Numbered from the stretch's first letter, positions 44,223-54,423 are shown. The stretch: DNA of 64,000 nucleotides from Gammaproteobacteria bacterium (GCA_017302255.1 JAFLDV010000017.1:30119-94118), one strand, 5' to 3'. Translations and numbers: made by a program. Notes: generated from the sequence alone by a model not told the origin.

Positions 44223-47200
44223 ATGACAGAGCAAGCGTTGTTCAAACGCACGGTGTTTTTTGTCGGCGTTACTCTGGCCGGTTACATTGCTAATAACATG
44301 GCGCTGCAATTAAGCGATGTCACGCCACTATTGCTCGGCCTTATCGCGCCAATGTTATTGCTGCTCCGACTCGGATTTTTAGTTGGCCTGATCAGTTTGT
44401 TAGTCGTGCTTTTACCCTTAGCTCCAGGTCCACTTTGGGTCTTGGCTGCTGCTCAGTTTTTTTTACTGTGGCCAGCGCGGCGTTTCCATTCTTTGTCTCT
44501 TGTGCTGGTGTCAGGCGCCTACTTGTTGTTAGCAATCGGCGTATTGGATCACACCTCACCCCATCAGGATCCGATGTATTTAAGCTTCTCCGCGCTACTC
44601 TATTGCATTAATTTTTTGCTGAATTGCGCCGGGAGTAAGATGTTGTTTGACGTCACAGCTGCTCGCACTGAACGGCGTCGACAGACCTTACAACATCAAC
44701 TGGCTTCGCGGATTGCCGTATATTCGGCAATACCGGTCTCATTTTTAACTATGATGGCGTTATTCGGGGCGACGGTTCTCGATTTATCAAAAAACAATGC
44801 CAAACATCTACAATTAAACCAACATGTTAGCTCAGAACTTACCAGTCAATTGACAGGTTATATCAAACAGCTAGAACTCACTCGGCAACATCTTGATAAA
44901 GTGCCGCAAGATGAACTATTACGCGAATTAGTGAAATCAAACCCAGCATTCATCTCCGCACTTCGCACTGACGCTCAAGGCATTGTGCAGGGGTTTTATA
45001 AAGAATTTATCGCCGCAGATATTCGGAATTCTTCGGTAGCGCATCGGGAGTACTTCAGCGTGCCAAAAGCCACGCTCAAACCGATGGTCAGCAATATTTT
45101 CCGAGGGCAACAACTTGGGCATGACTTATTGTTTGCCGTTGCCGTACCGTTGTTTTCCAATGAACAATTTGCTGGGGTATTAGAGGTATCAGTTTCTTTG
45201 GAGCGTTTAACCAGCCAATTTCCTGCCCCACATCCAAGTTCTAATTATCAATTTTTATTACTAGATGGCGCTCAATTAAAGTTATGGGGTCAAGACCAGT
45301 TACAGACCCCACTTGGGCAATTTGTTAATCTTGAGGCGAATGAACTAGTCAGTAAGTTCCAACTATTTTCCCGCTCTTGGTTTAATCCAGTTCACTCAGT
45401 GCAACTGAGTGAGAATGGCGAGCATATGCTGCAAAAAACCGCAATCAGTCAGACCAACTGGCAACTATTGCAATATAGCGAAATGGCAAGCCTCTACTTT
45501 CGCTATGATTTGTTTCTCGCAGTCGCCCAACTTGGACTCGCATTTTTAGTAATTTTAATGCGTTATTCAAGTCGTCAGTTTGTCAGTGGCTATACCGAAA
45601 CGCTTGGCCATGTGATCCATTCTTTAGAGCGTTTAGAGCCTGATCAAGAGCATGTCACTAGCGTGGGGCACAGAGCTACCGCCATTGAATTTGACGAATT
45701 GCAAAGCAGTTTTGACCGCATGCAACGTCGTATTGCGCAAGCGCATCGGCAACTCCAACAAGTATTATTAGAAAAAACCCAACTATCGGACGAATTGGAA
45801 CAGCGGGTACAGACCCGCACTCGAGAATTAGCCAGCGAACGCGATAAGGCCAATGAACTTGCGGCAATTAAAAGTCGGTTTTTGGCGAACATGAGCCATG
45901 AACTACGCACGCCGCTAAGCATCATTCAAGGTTATGCAAGCCAAATGCAGGCTGAAACCTTACCACCCGCCGCACAAGCTGAGCTAAAAGCGATTCGGGA
46001 ACACAGTATGTTCTTGCTGCATATCGTGAATGATATTTTGGATACCGCCAAAATTGATGAAGGTAAATTACGGTTAGATCCACAACCCATCAACTTGCCG
46101 GAATTATTGCAAGAACTGGCGGCAACTTTGCAGCTATTAACCCGCAATAAGGACTTAGTAGCTGATTTGCAAATTGCTGTTAATCTGCCTGCGGTTGTGA
46201 TCACCGATAGCTTTCGGCTTCGTCAAATCGTAATGAACTTAATGAGCAATGCAGTAAAATTTACCGAACATGGCTTTGTGCGTCTAAGCGCAAGTTACCA
46301 AGCACCAAACTTGGTGATTGCCGTGACCGATAGCGGCACCGGCATTAGCTTGGAACAACAACAACGGATCTTTCAAGCTTTTGAACAGGCCGATGTCAGC
46401 ACCACTCGTCAATTTGGCGGCACGGGATTGGGTCTCTATATTAGCCAACGTTTAGCAGAAATGCTGGATGCCAGATTAACCTTACAAAGTGAGATTGGAC
46501 AAGGTAGTTGTTTTACCTTAGAAATGCCTATTACCTTAGCCAACGCAGCTGTCATCGAACATGCAGAGCTCCCTTCAGCGCAAGTTCCAGAGCTACCAAA
46601 CCGAGTTATCTTAATTGTCGATGATGTCAGTGAACTGAGGCAATTATTTCAATCCATGCTCAAAGGCAGCAGTGCCAGTATTGTCCAAGCCGCAAATGGT
46701 GATGATGCCCTAGCTGAGATTGCCAAACAGCCTATCGATCTGCTGTTGTTAGATATGCACATGCCGGTACGCGATGGTTTAAGCACACTAAAAACGCTGC
46801 GCCAACAAGGTTATACAATGCCGGTGATTGCATTAACTGCCGATGTGCAATTGCATAAACACCAAGAAATACTAGATGCTGGCGGTCAGCAAGTTTTAAC
46901 AAAACCGGTCGATGCCACCAACTTAATCTCAGCAATCCAAGCGGTGTTGGGTAATCCGTCAACGACCGAAGTTATTGATAGTTCGGCACAAGCTGTAGGG
47001 ATCTTGTTAACTCAATCAGCAAACAGGGAACCGGTACCTAACGACACCGGCTGGGACGATATACAGTTGAGTTTTGTCGAAAGCTTGCCACCACAACTGA
47101 CACAGTTACAACAAGCGGATAATGAGCTTATGCATCAACTGCTGCACAAACTCAAAGGGACAGCAGCTTGCTTGGATTTCGGCACGCTAAGCCAGTTGGC

Positions 47201-47312
47201 CTTACTTGCCGAAACCCAACTGAAAGAACATCAAGAATGCGCGCATGAACTAATTGCGCTGACAGACCACATTAATGAGTTAATTCAAAAACTCCACACT
47301 AAGGAAACTTAA
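44223..47312 (+). CDS. Membrane hybrid histidine kinase with receiver and HPt
   Basis: A 1029-residue sensor kinase. Six or so N-terminal membrane helices (residues 8-155) lead to another helix near 185, then a periplasmic Cache-like sensor (SNPAFISALRTDAQG, FAVAVPLFSNEQFAGVLEVSVS) and a helix near 450. In the cytoplasm: a HisKA with His559 (ANMSHELRTPLS), an HATPase (NLMSNAVKFTEH, GTGLGLYIS), a receiver with Asp844 (LLLLDMHMP) and an HPt with His975 (LLHKLKGTAA). This phosphorelay could hand phosphate to the receivers of the cluster. The ATG at 44223 follows the previous stop by five bases; a longer frame overlaps that gene. Confidence 0.85.
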   Translation: MTEQALFKRTVFFVGVTLAGYIANNMALQLSDVTPLLLGLIAPMLLLLRLGFLVGLISLLVVLLPLAPGPLWVLAAAQFFLLWPARRFHSLSLVLVSGAYLLLAIGVLDHTSPHQDPMYLSFSALLYCINFLLNCAGSKMLFDVTAARTERRRQTLQHQLASRIAVYSAIPVSFLTMMALFGATVLDLSKNNAKHLQLNQHVSSELTSQLTGYIKQLELTRQHLDKVPQDELLRELVKSNPAFISALRTDAQGIVQGFYKEFIAADIRNSSVAHREYFSVPKATLKPMVSNIFRGQQLGHDLLFAVAVPLFSNEQFAGVLEVSVSLERLTSQFPAPHPSSNYQFLLLDGAQLKLWGQDQLQTPLGQFVNLEANELVSKFQLFSRSWFNPVHSVQLSENGEHMLQKTAISQTNWQLLQYSEMASLYFRYDLFLAVAQLGLAFLVILMRYSSRQFVSGYTETLGHVIHSLERLEPDQEHVTSVGHRATAIEFDELQSSFDRMQRRIAQAHRQLQQVLLEKTQLSDELEQRVQTRTRELASERDKANELAAIKSRFLANMSHELRTPLSIIQGYASQMQAETLPPAAQAELKAIREHSMFLLHIVNDILDTAKIDEGKLRLDPQPINLPELLQELAATLQLLTRNKDLVADLQIAVNLPAVVITDSFRLRQIVMNLMSNAVKFTEHGFVRLSASYQAPNLVIAVTDSGTGISLEQQQRIFQAFEQADVSTTRQFGGTGLGLYISQRLAEMLDARLTLQSEIGQGSCFTLEMPITLANAAVIEHAELPSAQVPELPNRVILIVDDVSELRQLFQSMLKGSSASIVQAANGDDALAEIAKQPIDLLLLDMHMPVRDGLSTLKTLRQQGYTMPVIALTADVQLHKHQEILDAGGQQVLTKPVDATNLISAIQAVLGNPSTTEVIDSSAQAVGILLTQSANREPVPNDTGWDDIQLSFVESLPPQLTQLQQADNELMHQLLHKLKGTAACLDFGTLSQLALLAETQLKEHQECAHELIALTDHINELIQKLHTKET

Positions 47313-47353
47313 GCTTTTAGTCATTAGGCAGGGCTTTTTCCGGCAAAGGATGG

Positions 47354-47884
47354 TTAATTGCCTTTGGTGTTATTCCCATGCGCAACCATGATCCAGCTGT
47401 CTAAGCTAATGCCTAACTCGGTGGCAGTCTGTTGAAAGCTCTTCAACATTTCGGCGCTAGGATTTGGGCTACGCGCCAATATCCAACCATAACTAAGATC
47501 TGGGCCTACCACTAACGCCATGGAATAATCAGGTGACAACCGCGCAATGTTATAGGCGCCGTAAAATGGACCAAAAAACGACACTTTTAAGCGACCAACA
47601 GTTGGCTCATCAACAAAATATGCCTTGCCCTCTGCGTCTTGCCATGCGCCTTCCTCGGCATCATAACCGCGATTAAGCACACGCACACCGCCATCGTCTC
47701 TCAGACTGTAATTGGCGGTAACTTCAGTTAAACCACGTTCGAAACTATGATCGAGGCGGGCAATTTCATACCAAGTTCCCAGGTAGTTTGGTAATGAAAA
47801 CTGCTGAACTGGAGTTACCCCTGGTGACACACCGGTGCAGCTAACAACCAGCAACAACATGACTAATAAATAAATTTTCCGCAC
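47354..47884 (-). CDS. blc: Bacterial lipocalin (Blc-like lipoprotein)
   Basis: A 176-residue outer-membrane lipocalin closely following E. coli Blc: LGTWYEIARLDHSFERGLTEVTANYSLRDDGG, then GKAYF, LKVSFFGPFYGAYNI and YGWILARSP. The GxW motif and the calyx strands are complete. A short signal ends with LLVVSC, a lipobox with Ser at -1, an acceptable but less common form. I take the GTG at 47884 as start, which gives the usual Blc length; a longer frame reaches 47935. It may bind lysophospholipids or fatty acids in stress. It converges with the hybrid kinase. Confidence 0.88.
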   Translation of the reverse strand: MRKIYLLVMLLLVVSCTGVSPGVTPVQQFSLPNYLGTWYEIARLDHSFERGLTEVTANYSLRDDGGVRVLNRGYDAEEGAWQDAEGKAYFVDEPTVGRLKVSFFGPFYGAYNIARLSPDYSMALVVGPDLSYGWILARSPNPSAEMLKSFQQTATELGISLDSWIMVAHGNNTKGN

Positions 47885-48098
47885 GAACAACCCCAGGGCA
47901 ACACATAAAAAGATGTTAAAGCTACGCCCCAACACTCAGAGTGGTTCACCAGTGACAGCAATTAAATTTAAACGCCAAGCCTTAGAAATCATCGCTATCT
48001 AAGCTTTTGCTTCAAAATCAATTGTTCATTGAGCTGCGTCGTCAGCAGCCGCTCAGAATTTTAGCGGATATGTTAGCGATCTTCAGCCAACCAACCAC

Positions 48099-51000
48099 CT
48101 ATTGCATTTGCCATTCGCTAGGTAATGCTGCACTAAATGCCTGCAACGCATCTACGCTGGCTTGGACAAACCGACTGAGACTTAACAACTCATCTTCGGT
48201 CATTTTTTGCTGATCTTTCAGATGCTGCTCGTACTTCCCTGCTTGATCTGCGAGTTGCTGTAAGCCCATTTGCGCCGAGCTACCTTTTAATTTATGGCAA
48301 ATCTGCTGCAAGCTTTTGCTATCTTCTGGGCGACTTTGCCCTAACTCCCGCGACATCTGCTCTAAACTGCGGATAAAAACCGGCAGCATTTTTAAATAAA
48401 ACACTAACTGGCCATCCAGCCTTTGTTGGGTTAAATCCCAATCTATCCCAGCAATTTCGGCAAGTTGACGCAATCGCTCCTCAGATGAGAAATGCTTCTG
48501 CTGCCCTGTGGCTTTGGTGCGCTTTGCTACTGACTTTTTCGGCTTTACTGCTTGCGGAATAAATGGCTTTAACAAGGCAACCAATTCAGCAAACTCAAAA
48601 GGCTTTCCGATGTGTCCGACCATGCCCGCAGCTAAACAATGTTGTCGGTCTTCATCTGAAGCGTTCGCGGTCATCGCGATAACCGGGATGCTGGCCAACC
48701 GCAAATTGCTTTTTATGTGCGCAGTTGTGGCATACCCATCCATTTTCGGCATCTGCAGATCCATTAAAATCACATGGGGCAATTCGCTAAGTTCTGCCAA
48801 CTCAAGCGAGGCTTGTTCACCATCGTTACAACAATGCAATACACAACCTTCAGACTGCAGAAGCTCAGAAGCGACCTTTTGATTGACCAAATTATCTTCA
48901 ACTAGCATCACTCGAAGCCCTGCCAACGCATCGGACGTTGTGGAGAAATCGTGGTCTCGCGCTGTCAGCTCGCTTTGATAACAGCGAGCAATTGCATCGG
49001 CCAACATGCCGTAAGTAAAAGGCTGGACTAAACAGGCATCGATGTTCTGAATACCCACCAATTCCTCACGTTGAACTATTGAAGTCAGTGCGAGCCAGCG
49101 CGATGCAGGAAACTCATACTTGAGCCGACTCACGGCCTCTTCTTGTTCTACCCCCCATTCAAACATCACCACAGCTGCTGGCGATGCTTGTAACAATTGC
49201 CGAAGTGCCGGTAAATGCAAGCAGGTTTGTAATTTGGGTTTTAAGTCCACTAAAACATGTTGCAGATGGTCACGGTGAGAATCGTCAGGACACAACAAAA
49301 TTAATTGGGGTAATTGCAGATCACTGATGACGGTGGCTCCTTCGCTCGATGCCGCATTCAGCGTTATTTCAAATGAAAATACACTGCCCTTTCCGAGCGA
49401 ACTTTGCACTTCGAGTTCGCCGCCCATCATGCGGACAAAACGCTGGCTGATGGCAACTCCAAGTCCAGATCCACCAAATCGCCGCGAAATCGAATTATCA
49501 GCTTGAGTGAAACCACTAAATATCGCTTTGCGACGCTGTGGATCTATCCCAATCCCAGAGTCTTTGACAGCAAAAGCAATTTTAATTTGTGGCCATTGGC
49601 TCTTTAACCGCTTCACTTGCAAGATCACATCACCTTGCTCAGTAAATTTCACCGCGTTACCCGTCAAGTTGATAAAAATCTGACGTAAACGGAGCGCATC
49701 ACCCACCAACTTTTGTGGCAAATTGGGATCAATTTCACACCACAGGTGAATTGGCTTTTTCTTAACATTTGCCGCCATAATCAAGCAAACGTCTTGCAAC
49801 AAAGGATCAAGCTCAAACGGCAACTGCTCCAGTTCCATTTTACCAGCTTCAATTTTCGAGAAATCCAGAATGTCGTCTAAAACGCCCAATAAGGAACGAG
49901 CCGCAGTGTCACTTTCATGAACATAATCTAATTGTTGATGTGTGAGTGAGGTCCGTCTCAGTAATGCCATCATGCCAAGCAGCGCATTCATAGGGGTGCG
50001 CAGTTCATGGCTCATATTGGCCAAAAATTCTGATTTGGCTTTATTAGCATTATCGGCGGCTAATTTGGCCTGCAACAACAACTCTTCAGCCTGTTTATCT
50101 AGCGTGATGTCCCTATTAATGCCATGCATGCTGAGCACTTTGCCACTAAGATCGCGCTCGACCTGCGCAGCCGCTTGGATATATCGAATATTGCCTCCTT
50201 GATCGAAAATACGAAACGCCGGATGGAAGGTCGATTGGCCTTGAAGTGCTTGGTGCAATTGGCGTTCAACCTCCGGCAGATCATCTGGATGTAACCGGCT
50301 TCGCCAGGTGCGATACAACAAAGGTTGCGAACGTTCTTCATCATTGATGGCATAAAGGCGATACATTCGTTCGTCCCAATGCAAGCTATCATCACCGAGA
50401 TCCCAGCGCCAGGTCGCTAAATCAGCAATTTCTATGGCCTTCTTCAATTGATCTTTTGCATGTTGCAAATTGTATTGCTGAAGCTTACTTTGCGTAATAT
50501 CGCGACTAATCGCGATATATTTAACGATTTTTCCTGCCTTATCGGTGAAAGGTGCAATTGTAGTATCCAGCCAAAATAGCTCCCCAGCTTTGTTGCGATT
50601 GCAGATTTCACTGTGCCACGGACTCCCTGACGAAATTTGTTGCCACATCTCATGCCAGAACTCAGCATGATGCAATCCCGAGCCAAACATGCTGTGATTT
50701 TTGCCCAACAATTCAGCTCTGCTATAGCCTGTCAATTCGCAGAAAGCTTCATTCACATCAAGCATTAATGCCTGCTCATCGGTTACTGCGACAATAGAAT
50801 GCAAATGCAAAGTGGTTAATAAAGCTTGGTTATCACGAAGTGCAGTTTCCAAGCGTTGTTGTACCAACTTGCGCTCGGTTACATCGGTTTCAATTGCCAT
50901 AAAACCGACCAATTCCGTTGAGTCTTTGAGGATTGGTTGAATTTCAAGATCTATCCAATATTCTTGGCCAGATTTGGCTTGATTCAATAATTCGCCCCGA

Positions 51001-52256
51001 TAAGGCACACCAGCACTTAGATGATCACTTAACCGCTTAACTTCAGCTATATCCGTTTTTGCAGTCTGTAAAAATGCTGGACTTCGCCCAATAACTTCTT
51101 GCTCTGTGTAGCCAGTGAGTCGCTCGAACGCCGGGTTCACCCATGAGATATTACGATAGACGTCGGTAATCACTACGGCATTGGCTGTGCTCTTAACAAC
51201 TAACGCTAAGCGTTCAATCTCGGAGGTCATACTTTCAGCGAGCCTTTCCGCTCTTGCTCTGCGCTCCATTTGCTGCCAAAGAAGCATACTAAGCGCCAGA
51301 GAAAGCACCCAGCCAATAATGCCTAAAGCCCAAGGCGTAGATGTGTCGAGTGATTTTTCAAATGCAGGCATACTGCTAAATTGAATTTTAGCCATACGGC
51401 CTGGTAGCTGCAGTGGTTGTTCGCGGACAAATGCGGGGTTTGCATGCTGTTTGAGCGCGTGGAGCTCCAAATTGTCGTAAAAGTCGGCTCCAACTTCATC
51501 ATCGACTAATTTAAAATGGACCAACTGCTCAATACCCGGCTGAATCCCGTCTAAAAGCTCCCGGACCACCAAAGGTGCATATAACAATCCGACAAGAGTC
51601 TCGCGACTTCTGCTATGCAGGCCTGCAATGTCTGGATATTGGTAAATAGGCACATAAAGCAGTACACCTGCAGTTTTCAGATTATCTTGCAAAAGTACTA
51701 TTGGCCCTGTCACTGTGGGCTTACCGGACAATATGGCTTGCTCTGCAGCGGCTCGGCGTTGCTGCTCAGAGGCAACATCTAAGCCAACTGCTTGTAGGTT
51801 TTTTAATAACGGCTCGATGAACTTAATGACCAGCAATTCGGCATCGCCCCGATTGCTCAATTGCCGGATTTGAAAATCAGGGGCACCATCGGCCCTAGTT
51901 TCACTCAAAAATTTGCTTAAATTGGCGTATGGGACACGCTCAATAAAGCCAAATCCGCGCACTCCCGGAAATTCGACCTTCATATTGCGAGAGGCAACGT
52001 ATCGACGAAAATCATCGCGGGTCACTTGTTCACTCGCCGCATAGACGCCGCGAGCACCATTTAACCCATAGATTGGTAAACGAAAACGCTGCTCAACCTC
52101 ACTACTAATTTGATCGGTCAGTCGGTTAAATTCTGCGGTATTTTCAGATTGAAACTCTCGGTATAGCCAATAGCTTGCCCAGGACGACATCGCCGCGCCT
52201 AGCAAAAATACCAACAGTGGAAGACCCCATACTCCCAATCGACTACGAGCTGCCAT
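48099..52256 (-). CDS. CHASE-PAS hybrid histidine kinase with two receivers and HPt
   Basis: A 1385-residue sensor kinase. An N-terminal helix (GVWGLPLLVFLLGAAMSSWASYWLY) and a helix near 320 frame a periplasmic CHASE domain (VRGFGFIERV). Three PAS domains follow (with VVITDVYRNISWVNPAFERLTG, DVNEAFCELTGYS and WRWDLGDDSL), then HisKA (ANMSHELRTPMNALLG) and HATPase (NLTGNAVKFTEQ, GGSGLGVAIS). Receiver 1 is degenerate (CPDDS but MFEWGVE at the acceptor site). Receiver 2 is complete (VEDN, LMDLQMPKMDG). An HPt ends the protein (CHKLKGSSAQMG). The ATG at 52256 has AGGA ahead; one twelve codons earlier is possible. The signal is unknown and no dedicated receiver follows it. Confidence 0.85.
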   Translation of the reverse strand: MAARSRLGVWGLPLLVFLLGAAMSSWASYWLYREFQSENTAEFNRLTDQISSEVEQRFRLPIYGLNGARGVYAASEQVTRDDFRRYVASRNMKVEFPGVRGFGFIERVPYANLSKFLSETRADGAPDFQIRQLSNRGDAELLVIKFIEPLLKNLQAVGLDVASEQQRRAAAEQAILSGKPTVTGPIVLLQDNLKTAGVLLYVPIYQYPDIAGLHSRSRETLVGLLYAPLVVRELLDGIQPGIEQLVHFKLVDDEVGADFYDNLELHALKQHANPAFVREQPLQLPGRMAKIQFSSMPAFEKSLDTSTPWALGIIGWVLSLALSMLLWQQMERRARAERLAESMTSEIERLALVVKSTANAVVITDVYRNISWVNPAFERLTGYTEQEVIGRSPAFLQTAKTDIAEVKRLSDHLSAGVPYRGELLNQAKSGQEYWIDLEIQPILKDSTELVGFMAIETDVTERKLVQQRLETALRDNQALLTTLHLHSIVAVTDEQALMLDVNEAFCELTGYSRAELLGKNHSMFGSGLHHAEFWHEMWQQISSGSPWHSEICNRNKAGELFWLDTTIAPFTDKAGKIVKYIAISRDITQSKLQQYNLQHAKDQLKKAIEIADLATWRWDLGDDSLHWDERMYRLYAINDEERSQPLLYRTWRSRLHPDDLPEVERQLHQALQGQSTFHPAFRIFDQGGNIRYIQAAAQVERDLSGKVLSMHGINRDITLDKQAEELLLQAKLAADNANKAKSEFLANMSHELRTPMNALLGMMALLRRTSLTHQQLDYVHESDTAARSLLGVLDDILDFSKIEAGKMELEQLPFELDPLLQDVCLIMAANVKKKPIHLWCEIDPNLPQKLVGDALRLRQIFINLTGNAVKFTEQGDVILQVKRLKSQWPQIKIAFAVKDSGIGIDPQRRKAIFSGFTQADNSISRRFGGSGLGVAISQRFVRMMGGELEVQSSLGKGSVFSFEITLNAASSEGATVISDLQLPQLILLCPDDSHRDHLQHVLVDLKPKLQTCLHLPALRQLLQASPAAVVMFEWGVEQEEAVSRLKYEFPASRWLALTSIVQREELVGIQNIDACLVQPFTYGMLADAIARCYQSELTARDHDFSTTSDALAGLRVMLVEDNLVNQKVASELLQSEGCVLHCCNDGEQASLELAELSELPHVILMDLQMPKMDGYATTAHIKSNLRLASIPVIAMTANASDEDRQHCLAAGMVGHIGKPFEFAELVALLKPFIPQAVKPKKSVAKRTKATGQQKHFSSEERLRQLAEIAGIDWDLTQQRLDGQLVFYLKMLPVFIRSLEQMSRELGQSRPEDSKSLQQICHKLKGSSAQMGLQQLADQAGKYEQHLKDQQKMTEDELLSLSRFVQASVDALQAFSAALPSEWQMQ

Positions 52257-52441
52257 GCTTTTTTGTCCTGCAATAAATCCTACGACGATCATCGAATCCG
52301 ATGATCACTCAAAGTATTTTTCTTGCACAAAGAATGGCCACAAATTGCACATTTGTCATGGCGTTCGAGGAATTTTTTCTAAATTAGAGCCAAACAGACG
52401 AATAGCATAGATAGTTTACTGCGCAAATAAATACGAGAGTT

Positions 52442-53413
52442 TTAGATACTCTGTGTTGATGACGCCAAATGCTGCATCGCGATAAGCGCCGCACCGCGTC
52501 CGCCACTGGTAGCGCCGTATTCAGCGCTGACAATTTTGGGGAGGTGCACGCCAGCAAATAAATGTCGGGCAAGCGCTGTAGGGATTGCAGTGGTGATTTC
52601 ACTGATTTCTGACAGACCGCCACCTACCACAATAAGCTCCGGCTCATACGCCAACACTTGGGCTGCTAGGGCTGCCCCCAAAGCATCGATGAAACAATCA
52701 AAAGCACGCACTGCAGCCACTTGCTTTAAGCGAAACGCGTCTAGCCATTGATGGCTGCAAGCCACAACACCACCAAAATGTTGATACAACCGTGCCAAGC
52801 CAGCCCCAGAAGCATAACTTTCGGCACAACCGACTAAGCCACAACCACATTGAAACAACGGCACTTGATGTTTGGCAATGACTCTTGCGGCAACTGATTG
52901 ATGGCCAAATTCACCAGCTAACCCTTGAGCACCGCTGATGAGGCGGCCATCCACGCAAAAGCCAGCGCCAGCTCCAGTACCAAGCACCACACCAAGCACT
53001 CGCGAAGCATGTTGACCAGCACCCAGTTGCGCTTCTGATAACGCAAACAACCGGCAGTCATTGCCTACAGCTACGGGTCGTTGCAGCAGTCGAATTAAAT
53101 CGAGCATCACCGCTTTATGATTGAGGTAGAGGATATTTGACGAAACCAATAAACCGCTGTCCAGTTGCACACCAGGCAAGGCAATTCCAAGTGGGCTTTT
53201 AACCGGGTTTTGTTCAGATAAACTGTGATGATGACCATGAATAGCTTGAGCGACGAACAGATCGGCAACTTGAATTTGCTGCTTAATCGCCTGCAAAAAC
53301 TCTGCGTATCCAGATGTTGGTGTGTTCATCCGCCAGCGCTGTAGCAACGTTAGATCTGCATCGAATATCGACAGCTCCATCTTACTGCCACCGATATCAA
53401 GACCATACACCAT
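52442..53413 (-). CDS. ROK-family amino-sugar kinase, AgaK/NagK-like
   Basis: A 323-residue ROK kinase: DIGGSKMELSIFD (ATP site) at the start, GNDCRLFALSEA with the catalytic Asp, GTGAGAGFCVDG, EFGHQS, and the ROK zinc motif CGCGLVGCAE, then GGGLSEI. The sequence follows E. coli NagK (N-acetylglucosamine kinase) but the neighbours, an AgaR-like repressor and a GH31 enzyme of the GalNAc-releasing type, make N-acetylgalactosamine kinase (AgaK) at least as likely. The product would be the 6-phosphate. The rest of the pathway (deacetylase, isomerase, aldolase) is not in the window. Confidence 0.8.
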   Translation of the reverse strand: MVYGLDIGGSKMELSIFDADLTLLQRWRMNTPTSGYAEFLQAIKQQIQVADLFVAQAIHGHHHSLSEQNPVKSPLGIALPGVQLDSGLLVSSNILYLNHKAVMLDLIRLLQRPVAVGNDCRLFALSEAQLGAGQHASRVLGVVLGTGAGAGFCVDGRLISGAQGLAGEFGHQSVAARVIAKHQVPLFQCGCGLVGCAESYASGAGLARLYQHFGGVVACSHQWLDAFRLKQVAAVRAFDCFIDALGAALAAQVLAYEPELIVVGGGLSEISEITTAIPTALARHLFAGVHLPKIVSAEYGATSGGRGAALIAMQHLASSTQSI

Positions 53414-53596
53414 TGTGAGCGCTCCTCGTCATGCCATGCTGGCTGTTTGACCACCGCCGACAATATACCTGAAGAAGCGCTTTGGCTAAAGACTAGCCAT
53501 CCTGACGTCTAAACATCGAGTGTCAAGCTGGCAACACGGTGTAAAGAATTTAGCACATACTAATTAAGGTTTAGCGAAACCGCCAAATCAAGTGTA

Positions 53597-53619
53597 AAAC
53601 GGCGCCAACAGCACCGTTT
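53597..53619 (-). terminator. Probable terminator of the AgaR-like gene
   Basis: AAACGGTGC and GCGCCGTTT (minus strand) with one mismatch and a TGTTG loop, then TTTT, 19 bases after the repressor stop. It separates the repressor from the kinase gene transcript. Confidence 0.6.
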
Positions 53620-53637
53620 CATATAAGTAATCAATGT

Positions 53638-54423
53638 TTAGCGGTTTTCGAGCGGTATAGTGATAACACGAACTCCCATGTTCACCAGCTGTTCGGCATA
53701 CTCCTTCGGAATACCGGAATCGGTGACTAAGGTATGGACCTGCGATGGCTGACAAACTAAATGAAAGCAACGGCGATTAAATTTGGAAGAGTCTGTGACA
53801 ACAATCACCTCGCGGGCAGCGGCACACATTAGACGGTTTAAGTTTGCCTCGGCTTCAAAGTGAGTTGATAAACCAGTATCAATATCAAAACCGTCAGCAC
53901 CTAACACCAACTTATCAAATTGATAATGTCGTAAAGATTGCTCAGCTTGAGCCCCATAAAACGACATCGATTTTTTCCTCAGGGTTCCCCCGGTCATTAA
54001 CACTTCCACTTTGTCTAACTGCGACAACTCTACAGCAATATTCAAACCGTTGGTCATAACCACTAAATTTTTGTGCTCTCGTAAATTCGCCGCAACTTCT
54101 TCTGTGGTGGTGCCGGAATCAATAATGATTCGCTCGTCATCCCGAATCAACGCAGCCACCGCTATGCCTAGGCGTTGCTTCAACTCAGAGTTCTTCTGCT
54201 TTTTTTCTTTAAGAGATAGTTCCCGACTTAAATCATCGTTCACCATAGCTCCGCCGCGGGAGCGGATCAGTAATTTCTTAGCGTCTAATACCGCGAGATC
54301 ACTACGAATGGTAACTTCAGAAACGCCAAAACGTTGCGCAAGCTCGATAACCGCAACTTTCCCTTTGGTATTGGTCAAGCGGACAATCTCATGCTGCCTT
54401 TCAATGGTATTTAATAAATCCAA
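53638..54423 (-). CDS. AgaR-like DeoR-family transcription repressor
   Basis: A 261-residue DeoR-family regulator. The N-terminal HTH (KGKVAVIELAQRFGVSEVTIRSDLAVLDAK) and the phosphosugar-binding domain (DSGTTTEEVA, MTNGLNIAVEL) match the family. The block MTGGTLRKKSMSFYGAQAEQSL, then STHFEAEANLNRLMC and VVTDSSKFNRRCFH, is close to E. coli AgaR, the repressor of N-acetylgalactosamine catabolism, more than to GlpR or FruR. It sits between the sugar kinase and the GH31 gene and diverges from the latter. Candidate operators with TTTC/GAAA repeats lie in the gap upstream. Its ligand is probably a phosphorylated amino sugar. Confidence 0.85.
   Translation of the reverse strand: MDLLNTIERQHEIVRLTNTKGKVAVIELAQRFGVSEVTIRSDLAVLDAKKLLIRSRGGAMVNDDLSRELSLKEKKQKNSELKQRLGIAVAALIRDDERIIIDSGTTTEEVAANLREHKNLVVMTNGLNIAVELSQLDKVEVLMTGGTLRKKSMSFYGAQAEQSLRHYQFDKLVLGADGFDIDTGLSTHFEAEANLNRLMCAAAREVIVVTDSSKFNRRCFHLVCQPSQVHTLVTDSGIPKEYAEQLVNMGVRVITIPLENR

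Noticed and set aside
35241..47312. Classical H-NOX/HnoK NO-sensing operon
   Set aside because: No H-NOX haem domain protein is encoded in the window; the sensor candidate is the FIST protein, not H-NOX.
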